Assembly (NCBI GenBank): GCA_003996215.1
Contig: QJPP01000665.1
Span: 1-64,000 of the forward strand
Direction: 5' to 3'
Length of the DNA: 64,000 nt
Source of the DNA: Jaltomata sinuosa
Lineage: Eukaryota; Streptophyta; Magnoliopsida; Solanales; Solanaceae
Part shown: positions 24,308-36,581 of the stretch, piece by piece
Numbering within the stretch: the stretch's first letter is position 1
Layout: each line of letters begins with the position of its first letter
Program-made: the position numbers and the translations under genes
Notes under the pieces: generated by a model
What the model saw: the letters and a program-made list of their open reading frames with translations, nothing else
Database searches by the model: none
Told to the model about the DNA's origin: nothing

Positions 24308-25420
24308 ATGCCTCACAACGTGCTATGCCTCCTTGAGACGCTAGGAATGTTGTCTCTCCAGTTTTGGCTCCCGAGGTCATGAATGCAGAGTTTTGGGATG
24401 CCATCCATTTGCTAGCCAAAACCTTGGCCACTCAGGCCAATCAGCATGCTCCTTCCCCCGTTCATCCTCAAGGTGGGGTAGCGGCCCGAGTTTGTGACTT
24501 CATCCGTATGAACCCTCCTGAGTTTTGGGGTTCAAAAGTGGGTGAGGACCCACTCAATTTTATTAATGAAGTGAGGAAGATCTTCGATGTTATGCAAGTG
24601 GTTGGGGTTGATTATGTAGAGCTTGCATCCTATCAACTCAAGAATGTGGCTCATATTTGGTTCACTCAATGGAAGGAGGCTAGGGTGAGGGACGCGGTCC
24701 CCATGACTTGGGAGTGTTTTGAGAGGGCCTTCCTTGATAGGTTCTTTCCCCGGGAGTTGAAATAAGTGAAAGTGGAAGAGTTTGTGAACTTGAGGCAGGG
24801 TTTGATGTCAGTCCAAGAGTATAGTTTGAAGTTCACCCAGTTGTCTAGGTATGCCCCCTCCATGGTAGAGGACCCACATAATCAAATAAGCAAGTTTATC
24901 TATAGGGTTTATGATATGGTGAAGAAAGAGTGTAGATCTGCTTTGCTTTTGAGTGACATGAATATTTCTCGACTTATGACTTATGCCCATCAGATTGAGC
25001 GTGACAAGATTAGAGAGATAGCGAGGGAGAATAAGAGGGCTAGATCTGAGGGATCAGGTTTTAGTCAACACAAGTACAGAGACGAATATTGCTCCTCTTT
25101 CCAGAAGAAGTCATCAGGATCTATTCATTATTCTGCTAGTGCTCCTACCTAGGCTCAGAAGCCTCGTAATGATCAGGGTGGTAGAGGATCTGGTTCCTAT
25201 TCCTAGTCTCAGGAAAGTGTTGCTAAGGGTCCTTCTTTCCCCGTTGTACCAGGTGTGGAAAGAATCACCCTAGAGAGTGTCATTTGGGCACGGGTTCATG
25301 CTATAGGTGTGGGCAGACTGGACACTTGCTTAGAGATTGCGTTTCAGCTAAGAAGGGACAGAGAGGTGGTAGGACTCAGTCTACCCTAGCAGCTTCAGGA
25401 GGTCGACCAGCCCAGCATGG
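24308..25420 (+). pseudogene. Element T: broken gag
   Basis: A candidate start ATGCCTCAC at 24308 follows TTTCAGATT, but the main capsid frame opens at 24364 (MAPEVMNAEFWDAI) after an apparent indel. The capsid core holds RMNPPEFWGSKVGEDPLNFI, ASYQLKNVAHIWFTQWK and AFLDRFFPREL, the usual gypsy gag pattern. TAA at 24763, TAG at 25150 and TAG at 25207 interrupt it. After a frame change two CCHC zinc knuckles follow: a decayed CTRCGKNHPRECH near 25245 and an intact CYRCGQTGHLLRDC at 25299-25340. The intact knuckle shows the RNA-binding end of gag. No full-length product is possible. Confidence 0.9.
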
Positions 25421-25990
25421 CACAGCTTCTAGTTCTGGTGGTCAGCGCAAGAACTGTCTTTATGCTATGTCCTCTTGTCAGGATCAAGAGGGTTCCCCAG
25501 ATGTTGTTACTGGTATGTTGAAAGTCTTCTCTTTTGATATGTATGCTTTTTTGGATCCCTGTTCCTCCTTATCATTGTGACTCTTTATGTAGCATGCGAG
25601 TTTGAAGTTTGTTCTGAGTTACTTTTAGAACCCTTTTGTGTTTCTACTCCTATTGGTGAGTCAGTCCTAGCCGAAACAATCTACCAAAATTGCCCTATCT
25701 CAGTCCTTCATAGAGTCACTTTAGCGCATCTAGTAGAGTTGAAGATGACTGATTTTGATGTTATTCTTGGTATGGACTGGTTGTATGCATGTTATGCTTC
25801 TATTGATTGTCGTACTCAGGTTGTCAGTTTCAAGTTTCCTAATGAACTCATCTTAGAGTGGCAAGGTAGTCCCCCTTCTTCGAAAGGTCACTTTATATCC
25901 TATCTTAAGGCTAGGAAGATAATTTCTAAGGGTTGTATCTATCATATTGTTTTGGTCATGGACGCAGAGTCTGGGACCCCATCTCTTCAG
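25421..25990 (+). pseudogene. Element T: broken aspartic protease
   Basis: The protease would cut the polyprotein. The active-site triad reads DPC at 25554-25562, where Asp-Pro-Gly is expected, so the Gly is replaced by Cys. A stop and a frame change follow at once (25578), and the C-terminal half is read from 25577: [20 protein letters not shown] is the hallmark after the second strand. The segment continues in frame into RT. Confidence 0.85.
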
Positions 25991-26790
25991 TTTGTCCCTG
26001 TTGTTAATGAGTTTCCAGAAGTATTTCCTGAGGATTTGCCTAGAGTCCCTCCTGAGCGGGAGAATGACTTTGGGATAGATCTTTTTCCGGATACAAATCC
26101 TATCTCTATTCCTCCCTATAGGATGGCGCCCGCGGAACTTAAGGAACTAAAGGATCAGTTGAAAGATCTTCTTAATAAGGGTTTCATCAGTCCTAGCATT
26201 TGTCCATGGGGTGCCCCAGTTTTGTTTTTTCGGAAGAAGGATGGTTCTTTTAGGATGTGTATTGATTACTGCTAATTGAACAAGGTTACGATCAAGAATA
26301 AGTATCCCATCCTTATGATTGATGACTTGTTCGATCAGCTTTAGGGTGCTAGTTGTTTCTTTAAGATTGATCTTAGATCCAGTTATCATCAACTTTGGAT
26401 TCGGGAGTGTGATATTTTGAAGACAGCCTTCAGGACTCAGTATGGTCATTATGAGTTTGTTGTTATGTCTTTTGGTCTAACCAATGCTCCTGCAGCGTTC
26501 ATGGACTTGATGAATTGTGTGTTCAAGTAATATTTGGATATGCTTGTGATTGTGTTCATTGATGATATCCTTATCTATTCTCGGAGTGAGGAGGAGCATG
26601 CAGATAATTTGAGGGTAGTGTTGCAAACCCTCAAGGATAGACAGTTGTTTGCTAAGTTTAGCAAGTGTGAGTTCAGGATGCAGTCCATTGCTTTTCTGGG
26701 TCATATTGTGTCTAGTGATGGTATTCGTGTTGATTCACAAAAGATCAAAGCAGTGAAGAACTGGCCTTGACCTACTTCCCCGTCGGAGTT
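25991..26790 (+). pseudogene. Element T: broken reverse transcriptase
   Basis: RT copies the element RNA into DNA. Motifs appear in order: [16 protein letters not shown] (about 26011), [69 protein letters not shown], the catalytic [10 protein letters not shown] at 26552-26581 with both Asp present, and [11 protein letters not shown]. Stops occur at 26273, 26342, 26528 and 26768, three of them explained by one C-to-T change in a CAG or CAA. The core is otherwise intact in sequence. Confidence 0.95.
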
Positions 26791-27410
26791 TCTTGGGTTT
26801 GGCTGCTTATTACAGAAGGTTTGTAGAGGGTTTATCTTCGATTGCTTCTTCTTTTACTCGATTGACTTAGAAAAAGGTAAAATTTCAGTGGTCCGATCCT
26901 TGTGAGAAAAGTTTTCAGGAATTGAAGACTAGATTGACCACCGCTCCAGTGTTGACCCTACCTGAGGGTTTGGATGATTTTGTGGTGTATTATGATGTTT
27001 CCAGGATCGGTTTGGGTTGTGTTTTGATACAGCGGGGTAAGGGTATTGCCTATGCCTTGAGACAGCTTAAGGTTCATGAGAAAAACTACCCTACTCATAA
27101 TCTTGAGCTAGCAGCCGTGGTCTTTGCTTTGAAGATTTAGATACATTACTTGTATGGTGTGCATGTTGATGTGTTCACGGATCACAAAAGTCTTCAGTAT
27201 GTGTTCTATCAAAAGGAGTTGAATTTGCATCAAAGGGGGTGGCTTGACCTCTTTAAGGACTATGATATGAGTGTGCTTTACCACCCGGGTAAAGCCAATG
27301 TTGTGGCGGATGCTTTGAGTAGATTGTCCATGGGTAGTGTGACCTTGATTGAAAATAGGAAGAAAGATTTGGTGAAAGATGTTCATCGACTTGCCCGATT
27401 GAGAGTGTGA
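26791..27410 (+). pseudogene. Element T: broken RNase H
   Basis: RNase H removes the RNA strand during reverse transcription. After a frame change near 26790 the connection motif [14 protein letters not shown] is legible, then from 26922 a frame with the first catalytic Asp ([14 protein letters not shown]), the Glu ([13 protein letters not shown]) and a further Asp ([11 protein letters not shown]). It ends in [18 protein letters not shown], the usual end of gypsy RNase H. One TAG at 27138 and one TAG at 26867 interrupt it. Confidence 0.92.
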
Positions 27411-28715
27411 CTTATGGACTCGACCGAAGGTGGAGTTATTGTCCAAAATGGTGCTAAATCATCTTTGGTAGTAGAAGTGAAGGAAAAGCAAGATATGGAT
27501 CCTATTCTACTTCAGCTTAAGGGTGTGGTTCATCAGCATTGGGTTAAGATTTTTTCCCAAGGGGGAGATGGTGTACTCCGTTACCAGGGTCGGTTATGTG
27601 TGCCAGATGTAGATGGATTGAGACCGCAGATTCTGACTGAGGCTCACAGTTCTAGATATTCCATTCATCCGGGTGCCACCAAAATGTACCATGATCTACG
27701 GGAAGTCTTTTGGTGGAATGGTATGAAGAGGGACATAGCCAGGTTTGTGGCTAAGTGTCCCAACTGTCAGCAGGTGAAGGTAGAGCACCAGCGACTGGGT
27801 GGCATGATTCAGGATATTGACCTTCCCACTTGGAAATGGAAAGATATCAATATGGACTTCATTACAGGTTTGCCTCGTACTCGAAGGCAACATGACTCTA
27901 TTTGGGTGATTGTCGACCAGATGACCAAGTCATCCCACTTCTTGGCTATTAAGACTACTGACTCAGCAGATGATTATGCCAGACTCTACATTCGAGAGAT
28001 AGTTCGACTGCATGGTGTTCCTTTGTCCATCATTTCAGATAGAGGTCCTCCGTTTACATCTCAGATTTGGAGATTGTTTTAGAGAGGTCTTAGTACCCAG
28101 GTGAAGCTTAGCACAGCCTTTCACCCTCATACAGATGGCCAGGCCGAGTGTGCTATTCAGACTTTGGAAGATATGTTAAGAGCTTGTGTGATCGATTTCA
28201 AAGGTAATTAGGATGATCACTTGCCTCTTATCGAGTTTGCCTACAACAACAACTTCCACTGTAGTATCAAGATGGCTCCTTATGAGACACTCTATGGTCG
28301 GAGGTGTAGATCTCCTATTGGTTGGTTCGAGGTTGGTGAGGTAGCCTTGATTGGTCCCGATTTTTTATTTGAGACCATGGAGAAGGTTCAGCTTATTCAT
28401 GAAAGGTTGAAGACCGCTCAGAGTCAACAGAAATTGTATGCGGATATGAGAAGAAGATAGTTGGAATTTGAAGTGGATGATTGGGTTTTTCTGAAAGTGT
28501 CACCCATGAAGGGTGTGATGAGATTTGGTAAGAAAGGAAAGCTCAGTCCCCATTTTATAGGTCCTTATCAGATTTTAAGAAGAGTGGGTAGTGTTGCGTA
28601 TGCGTTGGACTTGCCTTCGGATTTGAAAGCCATTCATCCGGTGTTCCATGTTTCCTTGTTGAAGAAATGTGTTGGTGTCCCAGCCTTGATTGTCCCTTTG
28701 GAGGATGTGGGGTGA
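27411..28715 (+). pseudogene. Element T: broken integrase with GPY-type module
   Basis: Integrase inserts the cDNA into the genome. The HHCC finger is complete ([12 protein letters not shown] ... CPNCQQ, 27645-27770). The catalytic triad is present: Asp in MDFITGLP (27855), Asp in SDRGPPF (28038) and Glu in GQAECA (28146). After the core, [20 protein letters not shown] is the GPY/F module and [11 protein letters not shown] follows. Stops at 28079 (CAG to TAG), 28209 (TGG to TAG) and 28458 break the frame. Everything from 27414 to 28715 is one frame apart from these. Confidence 0.95.
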
Positions 28716-28909
28716 AGGATAGTCTCACTTATGAGGAGGTTCCCGTGGAGATCCTTGATCATCAGATTCGGAGGTTGAGGAACAAAGAAGTCACTTCGGT
28801 AAAAGTCCTTTTGAGGAATCAGCTTGTAGAGGGTTCTACTAGGGAAGCGAAAGAGGCCATGAAGGCCAAATATCCCCATCTCTTTCCTTCCGATTCAGTT
28901 CCAGCTTGA
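28716..28909 (+). pseudogene. Element T: chromodomain-like C-terminus
   Basis: After a frame change the tail reads YEEVPVEILDHQIRRLRNKE, VTSVKVLLRNQLVEGSTREA and AMKAKYPHLF. This matches the chromodomain tail of plant chromoviruses (EILD..VRRLRNK, SVKVLWRN, ATWE, YPHLF), where it steers integration to marked chromatin. The Trp of the VLWRN motif is Leu and the ATWE Trp is Arg, so aromatic-cage residues are lost. Confidence 0.85.
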
Positions 28910-29141
28910 GGTACTAGTTTCCTCCTTAGTATGTCCCTCCGATTCTATTCCACCAGTTTCTCTCATGATCCTTGCATGCATCCATATTTTACAAAGTTAG
29001 TTTATCATGTTTTCAAGTTGAGAAGTTCAGTTTTCATGTTCATCCCATGATTTCCATGTTTTGATGTTTGGTTGGGCTGTTTCACTCTAGTTTCCTTGTT
29101 TAATCTTCATTTGAGGACCAATGATCCCTAGGGGGAGATAT
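28910..29141 (+). other. Element T: 3' untranslated region and polypurine tract
   Basis: No frame is present. AGGGGGAGATAT (29130-29141) sits directly before the 3' LTR and is the polypurine tract that primes plus-strand DNA synthesis. Confidence 0.85.
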
Positions 29142-31434
29142 TGTAAAACCTCGGAAATCAAACCAGCTTCTAAGTTGGAATCTCAGAAAAAAAATTCCAT
29201 GTTTTGGGAATGATGGGTCCAAACCATGGACCATGGTTTGAACCACGAGTCGTGGAATGGATCCGTTATTTAGTATCTGCAGGGCTAGCCTCTGGTCTGA
29301 GGACCACGAGTGGGTTCTATGGACTGTAGTTCCTTCTACGGGTCGTGATTCCACTCGTGGAGTTAGACCTGTAGGCTGACTGTGGTCCCAGGAGCCACGA
29401 GTGCAAATGATGACTCGTCGTTCAAACGACGGGTCCATCTGGTTGACTTGTGGAACCTGATCAGAGGCATGACAAGTCCCCTATGTTCTACGACTCCATT
29501 CTATGGACCGTCCTTCTAATGAAGAACCGTTATTGTGAGTCATTGTTTTACCTGATGTCAGCTAAGCTCCCTGCAAATGACGAGTCCAGCTGATGACTCA
29601 TCATTCATTCTACGGGTCCGTCCGATTGACCCGTAGAAATGGATCTGCAGCCAGAAATTCCTGACAGGATTCACGAGTTGGAACCACGGGTCGTGGTTTA
29701 AATGACAGATCGTAGAACCGACTCGTGATTCCTGAAGCCAACATTTTTTTCCTGATTTTTTCTAAGTTAAGTCCCAGGGGTATTTAATTTATTCCCCACC
29801 TTTTTAACTCCTAAATGATGTCGTTTTAACTATTTCAAGAAGGGTGAACACCCTCATTAGCCTAAGTTTCTCCTAAAATCTTCACTCTTCTCCCAAAAAG
29901 GAAAAGTTCTTCTCCAAGCTTTAAGTCTCAAGCTCCAAGTTCAAGCCTCCTAAGTCTTTCCAATTCAAGTGGGTTAGCTTCAATCAAGGTATGTGAATAC
30001 CCATTGTTGAATACCCACATGCCTTGAAATGTGAATACCCATTGTATGTGGGTATTCACCCTTGTGCCCAAAACCCCTAATTCAAATTTTGATTTCATGG
30101 TCTTCAAATTAGGGTTCTTATCCAATTCTTATGGATTTTGCTAAATATGATCCCCTCATGATTTGTTTATGAAATTACTACTAAATTGCATGATTTCACA
30201 TGGGTTTTGTACATGTTAACTCTTATTTCATGAATTGAAGCTTAACCATAGAAAGTTCTACATGCATGAAGTTGATTTAAGCAAATTGGATTTTGATAGC
30301 ATGTTCCTTATGGATTTTCAAGCATGTTCATGCCTAGTTCCTATATTCTATGAAAGTATATGTTTTATGAAATTGAACTAGAGCCATGCAAATTTTACAA
30401 GTCATGAAGTATGCAAGTTCTTCCATGTTATGAAGTATTATGCAAGACAAGATACCCGATGTTCCATCAATGCTTATGAGCCATTTTCTAAACTAAAACT
30501 CATGAGTATGAACAAGTTATGAACAAGTATGAACAAGTTTGGCATTTGATATGTCACATGTATGTGAGCTCATATTATGTATATATATGTTTTGGGAGTA
30601 GTATTTAGCACTGAGTTGGACCGGGTGAGAGTACCCTTAGTCCCAGAACTACGTGCCACCGTAGGTTACCCTCTAAGGCTTATGATAACAGGATCCTGGT
30701 ATGACATGGTTATAGCTTTGGCAAGCTAGGACAGCCTTTTTCAGTGTGGGTGCAAGACACTGGAATCCATGTAGCTCAGCATGGTTTATGTTGGTTAAGA
30801 GAAACTACCACATGATTATTTTCAAGCTATCAAGTTATATGATTCTATGTTTGAACTTAAACTCTTTTGCCTGTTTTATTGCCTTATACCTTGATATTAC
30901 TTCACGTCCTTTCTTTATGTTATAAGTTTATTTCAAGCATGTTTTCAACTGTTTTTAACATGTTCATGCATTGCTCACATACTCAGTACATTCCATAGTA
31001 TTGATCGCATTTCTTGCGCTGCATCCTTTGATGATGCAGATTCAGGTATCCCTTCTCAGACTCATGGCTAGAGTTCCAGGCCACATCTTATCAGCTGGTG
31101 GTGAGTCCTCTTAGGTCGAGGACTAGTTATGTTCCTAGTTATTTTAGCTTCTTATTTCAGTACTTCGAGTTAGCTAGGGTCTTGTCCTAGCAACTCTTTA
31201 TGCTATGAGTAGAGGCTTTTCAGACTTAGACGGTTTCAGAGTTCTTTCTAGACTTTGTATCTTTATATGATTTCCAGACTTATCTATTACGTTGTCTACT
31301 TTTGGATTTCCCCTATTATGCTTCCGCTCTTATTTATTGTTATGCTTGAATATGCTATGACCAAGGGGTTAGCTTGGGGCACTTGTGGTCCCAAGTCCCG
31401 TGTTACGTCTAGGGGGTAACCTCTGGGCATGACA
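29142..31434 (+). repeat. 3' LTR of element T
   Basis: Starts TGTAAAACCTC and ends GGGCATGACA. It is colinear with the 5' LTR except for an inverted duplication near 29988-30060 and small indels near 30510. AATCC follows at 31435-31439. Confidence 0.95.
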
Positions 31435-31439
31435 AATCC

Positions 31440-32856
31440 ATACCATTCAGTTACTGTCAACTTGTACCATACCCCAATCGTATGCGAAAAGGGATGAAAA
31501 TGAATCAGTCCAAATGTATGTATGAATACAAGTAAGTGCATGCAACTATTTCAAGATAGGGCGTTTCACCCTTCATATCAAGATCGTACTAACTTGGAAT
31601 ACATCAAGCTCAACCATGTCCTTAGGCCCACAAATACTCATACCAAAGCCAAACATATGAGAATAACATGATAAGAATAGCCAGAAAGCTAAGTAAGAAG
31701 CTACCCTACCATGAACTACCCTTCAACGAATGCTAAGGCCGCCTATTCTAGTACAATTACTAATAGGGAAACACTACACTAACTACCAACCCCCAAGGGA
31801 CCTGCCTAAGGTAATCAGCTACTGGAACTAAGCATAAAGCATAAAACAAAGAGATACTTAAACAATGAACAACCATACTGACCTAGGCTCTCGACAATCC
31901 AGCCTCCACGGCCTTGGGCCCACAAGTATATGATAAGAAAATACCAAATGAGCAAGAATATTGATAATAATAAAAGAACAATAATGCCTACTCTCTCACG
32001 AACTCTTATCTAATTCTAGGCTAAGGCTCCCTAAATCTAGAAACCTCGACCACAAGCAGCTTAAACTAAGCTAAGGCATCTAATCCTAAACCCAAGGATA
32101 CTACACCACCTATGCCAAGTCTTACGGAAAGGCTACAGCCTATACTAAGGATTTGCTTGCCAAAATCTACTCTAAGGCCCCTAAATTACCTATAAGGATC
32201 AACATGCCTACTAAAACCATATCCAAACCACAAGATCTCACCAACCATGAGCAAATTATTATTCTCATACCTCATACGAGCAAAGTCTAGAAAAAGTAAA
32301 CCATAACCTATCTGAAAGCCAAGCATGTGCGCACAATCCACACGACTGGAGCCTATCTCCCCGAGAAGCATCTGCAAGTAGCCACACTTCATAATAATAT
32401 TCTACACATCAAAACAAAGCCAATGATACACATAATACTAGAAATATAACCGGGTTTAAATCCTAGTCACAAGCGGTCCTATGGGCCCCACAACTTAAAA
32501 CCAAAAATAAAAAATACCACGGTGTTTCCCACATTCCCGGGAGAACATGCTCAAAATTTGAGCAGAAATAGACTATTAAAAGGGCAAGCTTTTGGGTTGA
32601 TAAAGAAGCTTTAATGGAGGTTTTTGGGATATTTTCAATGGAGAAACGGGTTAGAATTTTTGGGAAATGAGGGAGAGAGGAGGTTGACAGCCTTTAAAAC
32701 CCAGGCGCTATAGCACCCATGCATGTACATGTGCGCTAGTGCTACAGCACCCAGGTAGTCGCAGGTGCACCCCAAAAACAACTAGCAGCATGATGTAGCC
32801 AACCTTAGGCAATTTTCACACGATGGACCCTCGAGAATGCATCCAGGGTCCCGTGA
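31440..32856 (-). repeat. 5' LTR of element M, outer part (truncated by P)
   Basis: Continues M's LTR after T and aligns with about 14607-16321. It stops in CAGGGTCCCGTGA, where the intact 3' LTR has CAGGGTCCCGCGAACAC. The final five bases CGTGA (32852-32856) are therefore the left target duplication of element P. A deletion of about 120 bases relative to the other LTR lies near 32583. Confidence 0.9.
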
Positions 32857-35800
32857 TGTAATGACCCTTCCAGTCATTTTTGCATTTACACCTTCTTTGT
32901 ACTGCTAGAGCTTTCCTGTAGTGGCCCCAAGTCATTTATGACTTGCTTGGACTACTGGTTCGGTGCCCTGGTCGTTCGTTTGGTCGTTTTCCTGTTTTAG
33001 AGCCTTAACTTAGAATATCATTGACTTTAGTCAATATTCATGGTAAACATGCTCGGAATCAAAGTCTGACAATTCTGTTAGCTCTATAGCGTGGATTTTA
33101 GTCTATATGGACCCTGGGTCAGGTTCAAGGAGCTTTTGGTTTAGTTTTTTCTGGGATTTTTATTTTAGCCAAGTTGAACTTGAAAGTTTGACTTTGGTCA
33201 GCATTCGGAGAAGACGGCCTCGGATGGAAATTATGTCCATGCTATTAGCTCCAGAATATCGACTTTAGGCTAGGGGAACCTTTGGTTCAGGTCCTGGGGC
33301 TTCTAGACTTGTTTTGGGATATTGAGCTCCAAGTTAGTTTTGGCTATGAGGCCTACTTTTCCTCAAAACGATCTCCGTTGGGAAATTCGTTGATTCTATT
33401 GAGTCCCAAATATCGTTTCCACTCAAATAGCTCTATTGATTTTTGAGTATCGAGTTTTGATTATACCCGAAATGTCCCGTAGAAGTTTAAAAAATTGCAG
33501 ATTTTTCTGTTGCGGGCCAGCTTTAAATAGTTGTTGGCAGCTTTATTTTCAGCTTTTGCTCTCATCTTTCCAACTCGTTTTCTTCACCATTTTTACACCA
33601 AATTCCTTCAAATCTTCACCTGCTCTTACCCATAACTTGTAGGAATAATTATTGCTGGTTCGGGTGTGTTTCTTGGCCTCGTAAATAGGTAAAATCTCTT
33701 GTTAACTTTCATTAATTTCCATAAATTTCATTCCTTAAATTCTTGGTTTTAACGATTTTCAGCTTATTTCTTTCACTTCTTTCAACTCCAACTTTATGTT
33801 TTATCAACTCTAATTACTCAAGAACAGTGTGGGCTCGTGGGAATTCTCTAAATTATCATTAATCTCGCTCCTTTATCATTGGTAAGCCTCTTCTTCTTCA
33901 AGCGTTGTTCTTCTCTTCATGCTCAAAACCCTCCATGGTTGAGGCTCTTACAAGCTTGATTTTTCTTGGGTTAAAGCTGCGTTGGAGAGCTTAATTGATC
34001 TTGGTAGCTGTAGTTTCGATCCGTGGTCGATTCTTGCATCCAAATTGGTACATTTTTGCCCTTGAAAATTGCAATTCTTCACTTTTGTTCTCATGAATTC
34101 GTAGTACTTCGGAGCTGTTTTGAGCCCCAAAATAAACTCCATTTGCGTTCAAATTTTGAGCATGGATTCCTAAATTCACTGCAGACATAATTGTGATTTT
34201 TCTTTTCTATTTCGCTGCAAGGGTCATTTTTCAACCTGATTTTCAGCCAAATTTTCCGTATAGCAGTATGGGTGTCGCTCTTCTCGTCTTGACACTTAGA
34301 TTATATTCTTGATAGCGTGGCAGCTTTTCGACGCTATTCAGAAGGGGAAGGCACATGAGTGACGGCTCATGTTTGCAGTTCAGCCCCGAGGTAGGTTATG
34401 GTTTAAACTCTTTAGACTTCGCATTTATAGAATAAAATTATACTAATGGGCACCCTTGGATTGTGTTTACTAGTTGGTACCACAGACCTTGACCGCTTTA
34501 TTCATGTTTGATTCCTTTTCTTTCTCTAATGGTTGTAGTATTTTCTATAGATGATATTATCACCCTTGTGGTCCTGTGTGGCCTTATTTGACTCTATAAC
34601 ATAGATGGTGGGTTATAAGGGAATGTTTGTAAGTCTCGGGCATCATTATTATTGTTGTAGAGCTAGCTATCTATGTTGTAGAACGATTGGAGCATGTGCA
34701 GGGTCGATAGGTTGATTGTGGGCCGAGGGCCACTGTTGTGATTATGTATACCATTCATCATGCATATAGAGGGAATTTCTTCATGATTTTACTATGATTT
34801 TGGCTTCGGGCCTACTATTGCTGAATTTTTAAACCTTGCATGGCCCATGGGGCCCATTTTTGATAAAAATGATTGAAAAGGGTTTGATACCATCTTAATG
34901 GATCTTCTTGGGGTAAGGGGGAACTAAAGGATGTTTTATCACTATTTCCTGTTACACTAGACTCGGCGGGTTCGAGCGCTAGACTTGTTTTACTATAACT
35001 TCTGGGGTGATGCTAGACTCAGTGGGGCCATGCGCTAGGACTATTTAAGTTACTAATTTAGACCTGGATACTCTCTGGGAAGCCTTACTTGGGGATTTTT
35101 GAGATTGTAGGGCATCTAGTATGTTGGTCGGGGGCCTCTATGGACCTTGCCATTCTGGACAAGGGGCTACATATTACGAGTATCGGAAGGGGGTATACGA
35201 CGTAGTAGAGGTATACGGGTGTGACCTTCCATGGATCCCGTCTTCTGGAATTTATAGGATGTCGGAAGCGGGTAACATATAGTATTACTATCACTATTGG
35301 CTTAGCATTGCATGTCATACCATTCATTTGTGTGAGGTTCCACCCCTATTTGTTGATTGTACGCTCCGATAGTATGGGATGCGGAGGGTTTGTCTTCACT
35401 TGTTTATATTCCTTGGGTGTATGGGCGCCCGTGGGACTGTATGTAGACTTATTGTTACTATTTTGCTCTATTGGTTCCTATTGTGGTACTTATGACTTTA
35501 GATATTGTTAAGGTTAAACTTGGGCTTCCAACTGTTCAATTCTTGACTTGAGATTGCATGCTTAGTTGGGTTATCGTTCCTTGTATTCGAGCATGTTTAC
35601 TATTTTCTTCCTCTTCTTCTCTATTTGTTGAGGTTACCGATATACTGCCTGCTTTCTAAACTCTTCTTTATATACTTATTGTTGCAAGGATCCCAGGTAC
35701 GTGTTTCTTTCTTTCGCTTATGATGTGTATTCTTTTAGTTAACCATATGTATTGTTCCTGCTTCTGTTCCTTCTGGTCTAGCTTTCGTGTATTTATTCAT

Positions 35801-36369
35801 TGCCTTTTGTGACTAATTATTTTCTATTCTGTTTATTACTACTCTTTTATCTTATATGTGCCCAATCGGCCTATGATACCTACTAGGTACCAGTTGCTTT
35901 GCAATTGGTGATCATACTACACTCTGCATCTTCTGGTGCAGATCCTAGTGTGGGCCATCGTTATTAGCTCGTTAGAGACTCATGCGAGGAGCTATTTTTG
36001 AGATATTTCAGACTGAGGGTGAGCTCTTGGCGAACGGAGCTTAGCTTTTAGTTATCTTATATATCATGTACTCTATTACTACTCAGAGACATCTGTATAT
36101 ATTGTTTTGGATTCTTTGTACTCCTTATATGTAGTTATGGCTTTATACTATGATACCAGGTTTTGGGGTTTTGGTTTAGCTTCCGCAGATGTATATATAT
36201 TCATGTATCTACTTTCTTTAGCTTATTTCCCTTGCTTTCGCTTATTTATATCGTTCCTCTGCTAAAGTGTTAGATGGTATCCCATTACTAACCGTTATGG
36301 GCTACGGAGATTTGTTCACCTACTGGGGGGTTGTAGGTGCCATCATAACCAAGAAATTAGGTCATGACA
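32857..36369 (+). repeat. 5' LTR of element P
   Basis: Starts TGTAATGACCCTTCCAGTC, ends GGTCATGACA. It pairs with 41426-44951 along its whole length. TTTAAATAG near 33520 is a TATA-like candidate followed by a pyrimidine-rich leader. Confidence 0.93.
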
Positions 36370-36372
36370 GCT

Positions 36373-36384
36373 TGGTATCAAAGC
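36373..36384 (+). other. Primer-binding site of element P
   Basis: TGGTATCAAAGC, three bases after the LTR end, differs at one base from the initiator methionine tRNA complement found in element T. Confidence 0.85.
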
Positions 36385-36581
36385 CTAGGTTCACCAGTAT
36401 CATCAGTATAGGAGCCAATGTCTAGTAGAGTCCTGCAGATTGGGATAGAGACGTCTGTACTCAATCTTTAGGAGGCTATAGTGACATCTTAGGAAATATG
36501 ACTCTCTTATTTGCTTTTGTATCGTACATAATCCTTGAGAGTTTCTTGAAATCTAACTTGTTCTCATTCATTCTTCCGCAG

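Larger units (their letters stand above)
21829..31434 (+). mobile_element. Element T: chromovirus-type Ty3/gypsy retrotransposon, complete but dead
   Basis: A 9.6-kb element with LTRs of 2270 and 2293 bases, primer site, gag, protease, RT, RNase H, integrase, a C-terminal chromodomain-like tail and a polypurine tract. The 5-base duplication AATCC flanks it (21824-21828 and 31435-31439), and joining the flanks restores M's LTR. The domain order and the tail suggest the Del/Tekay group of chromoviruses, which is inference. By eye the LTRs differ at roughly one base in ten, mostly by transitions, so the insertion is old. Confidence 0.95.
13242..32856 (-). mobile_element. Element M: minus-strand gypsy retrotransposon, host of two later insertions
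   Basis: The element reads from high to low coordinates: 5' LTR (32856 down to 20468, interrupted by T and cut by P), primer site, gag, decayed pol, 3' LTR (16945-13242). The LTR family is that of A and P. The distal 0.6 kb of the 5' LTR is absent here and is expected to the right of the window, because P entered at 32852-32856. The left target-site candidate is AAAAA at 13237-13241. Confidence 0.85.
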
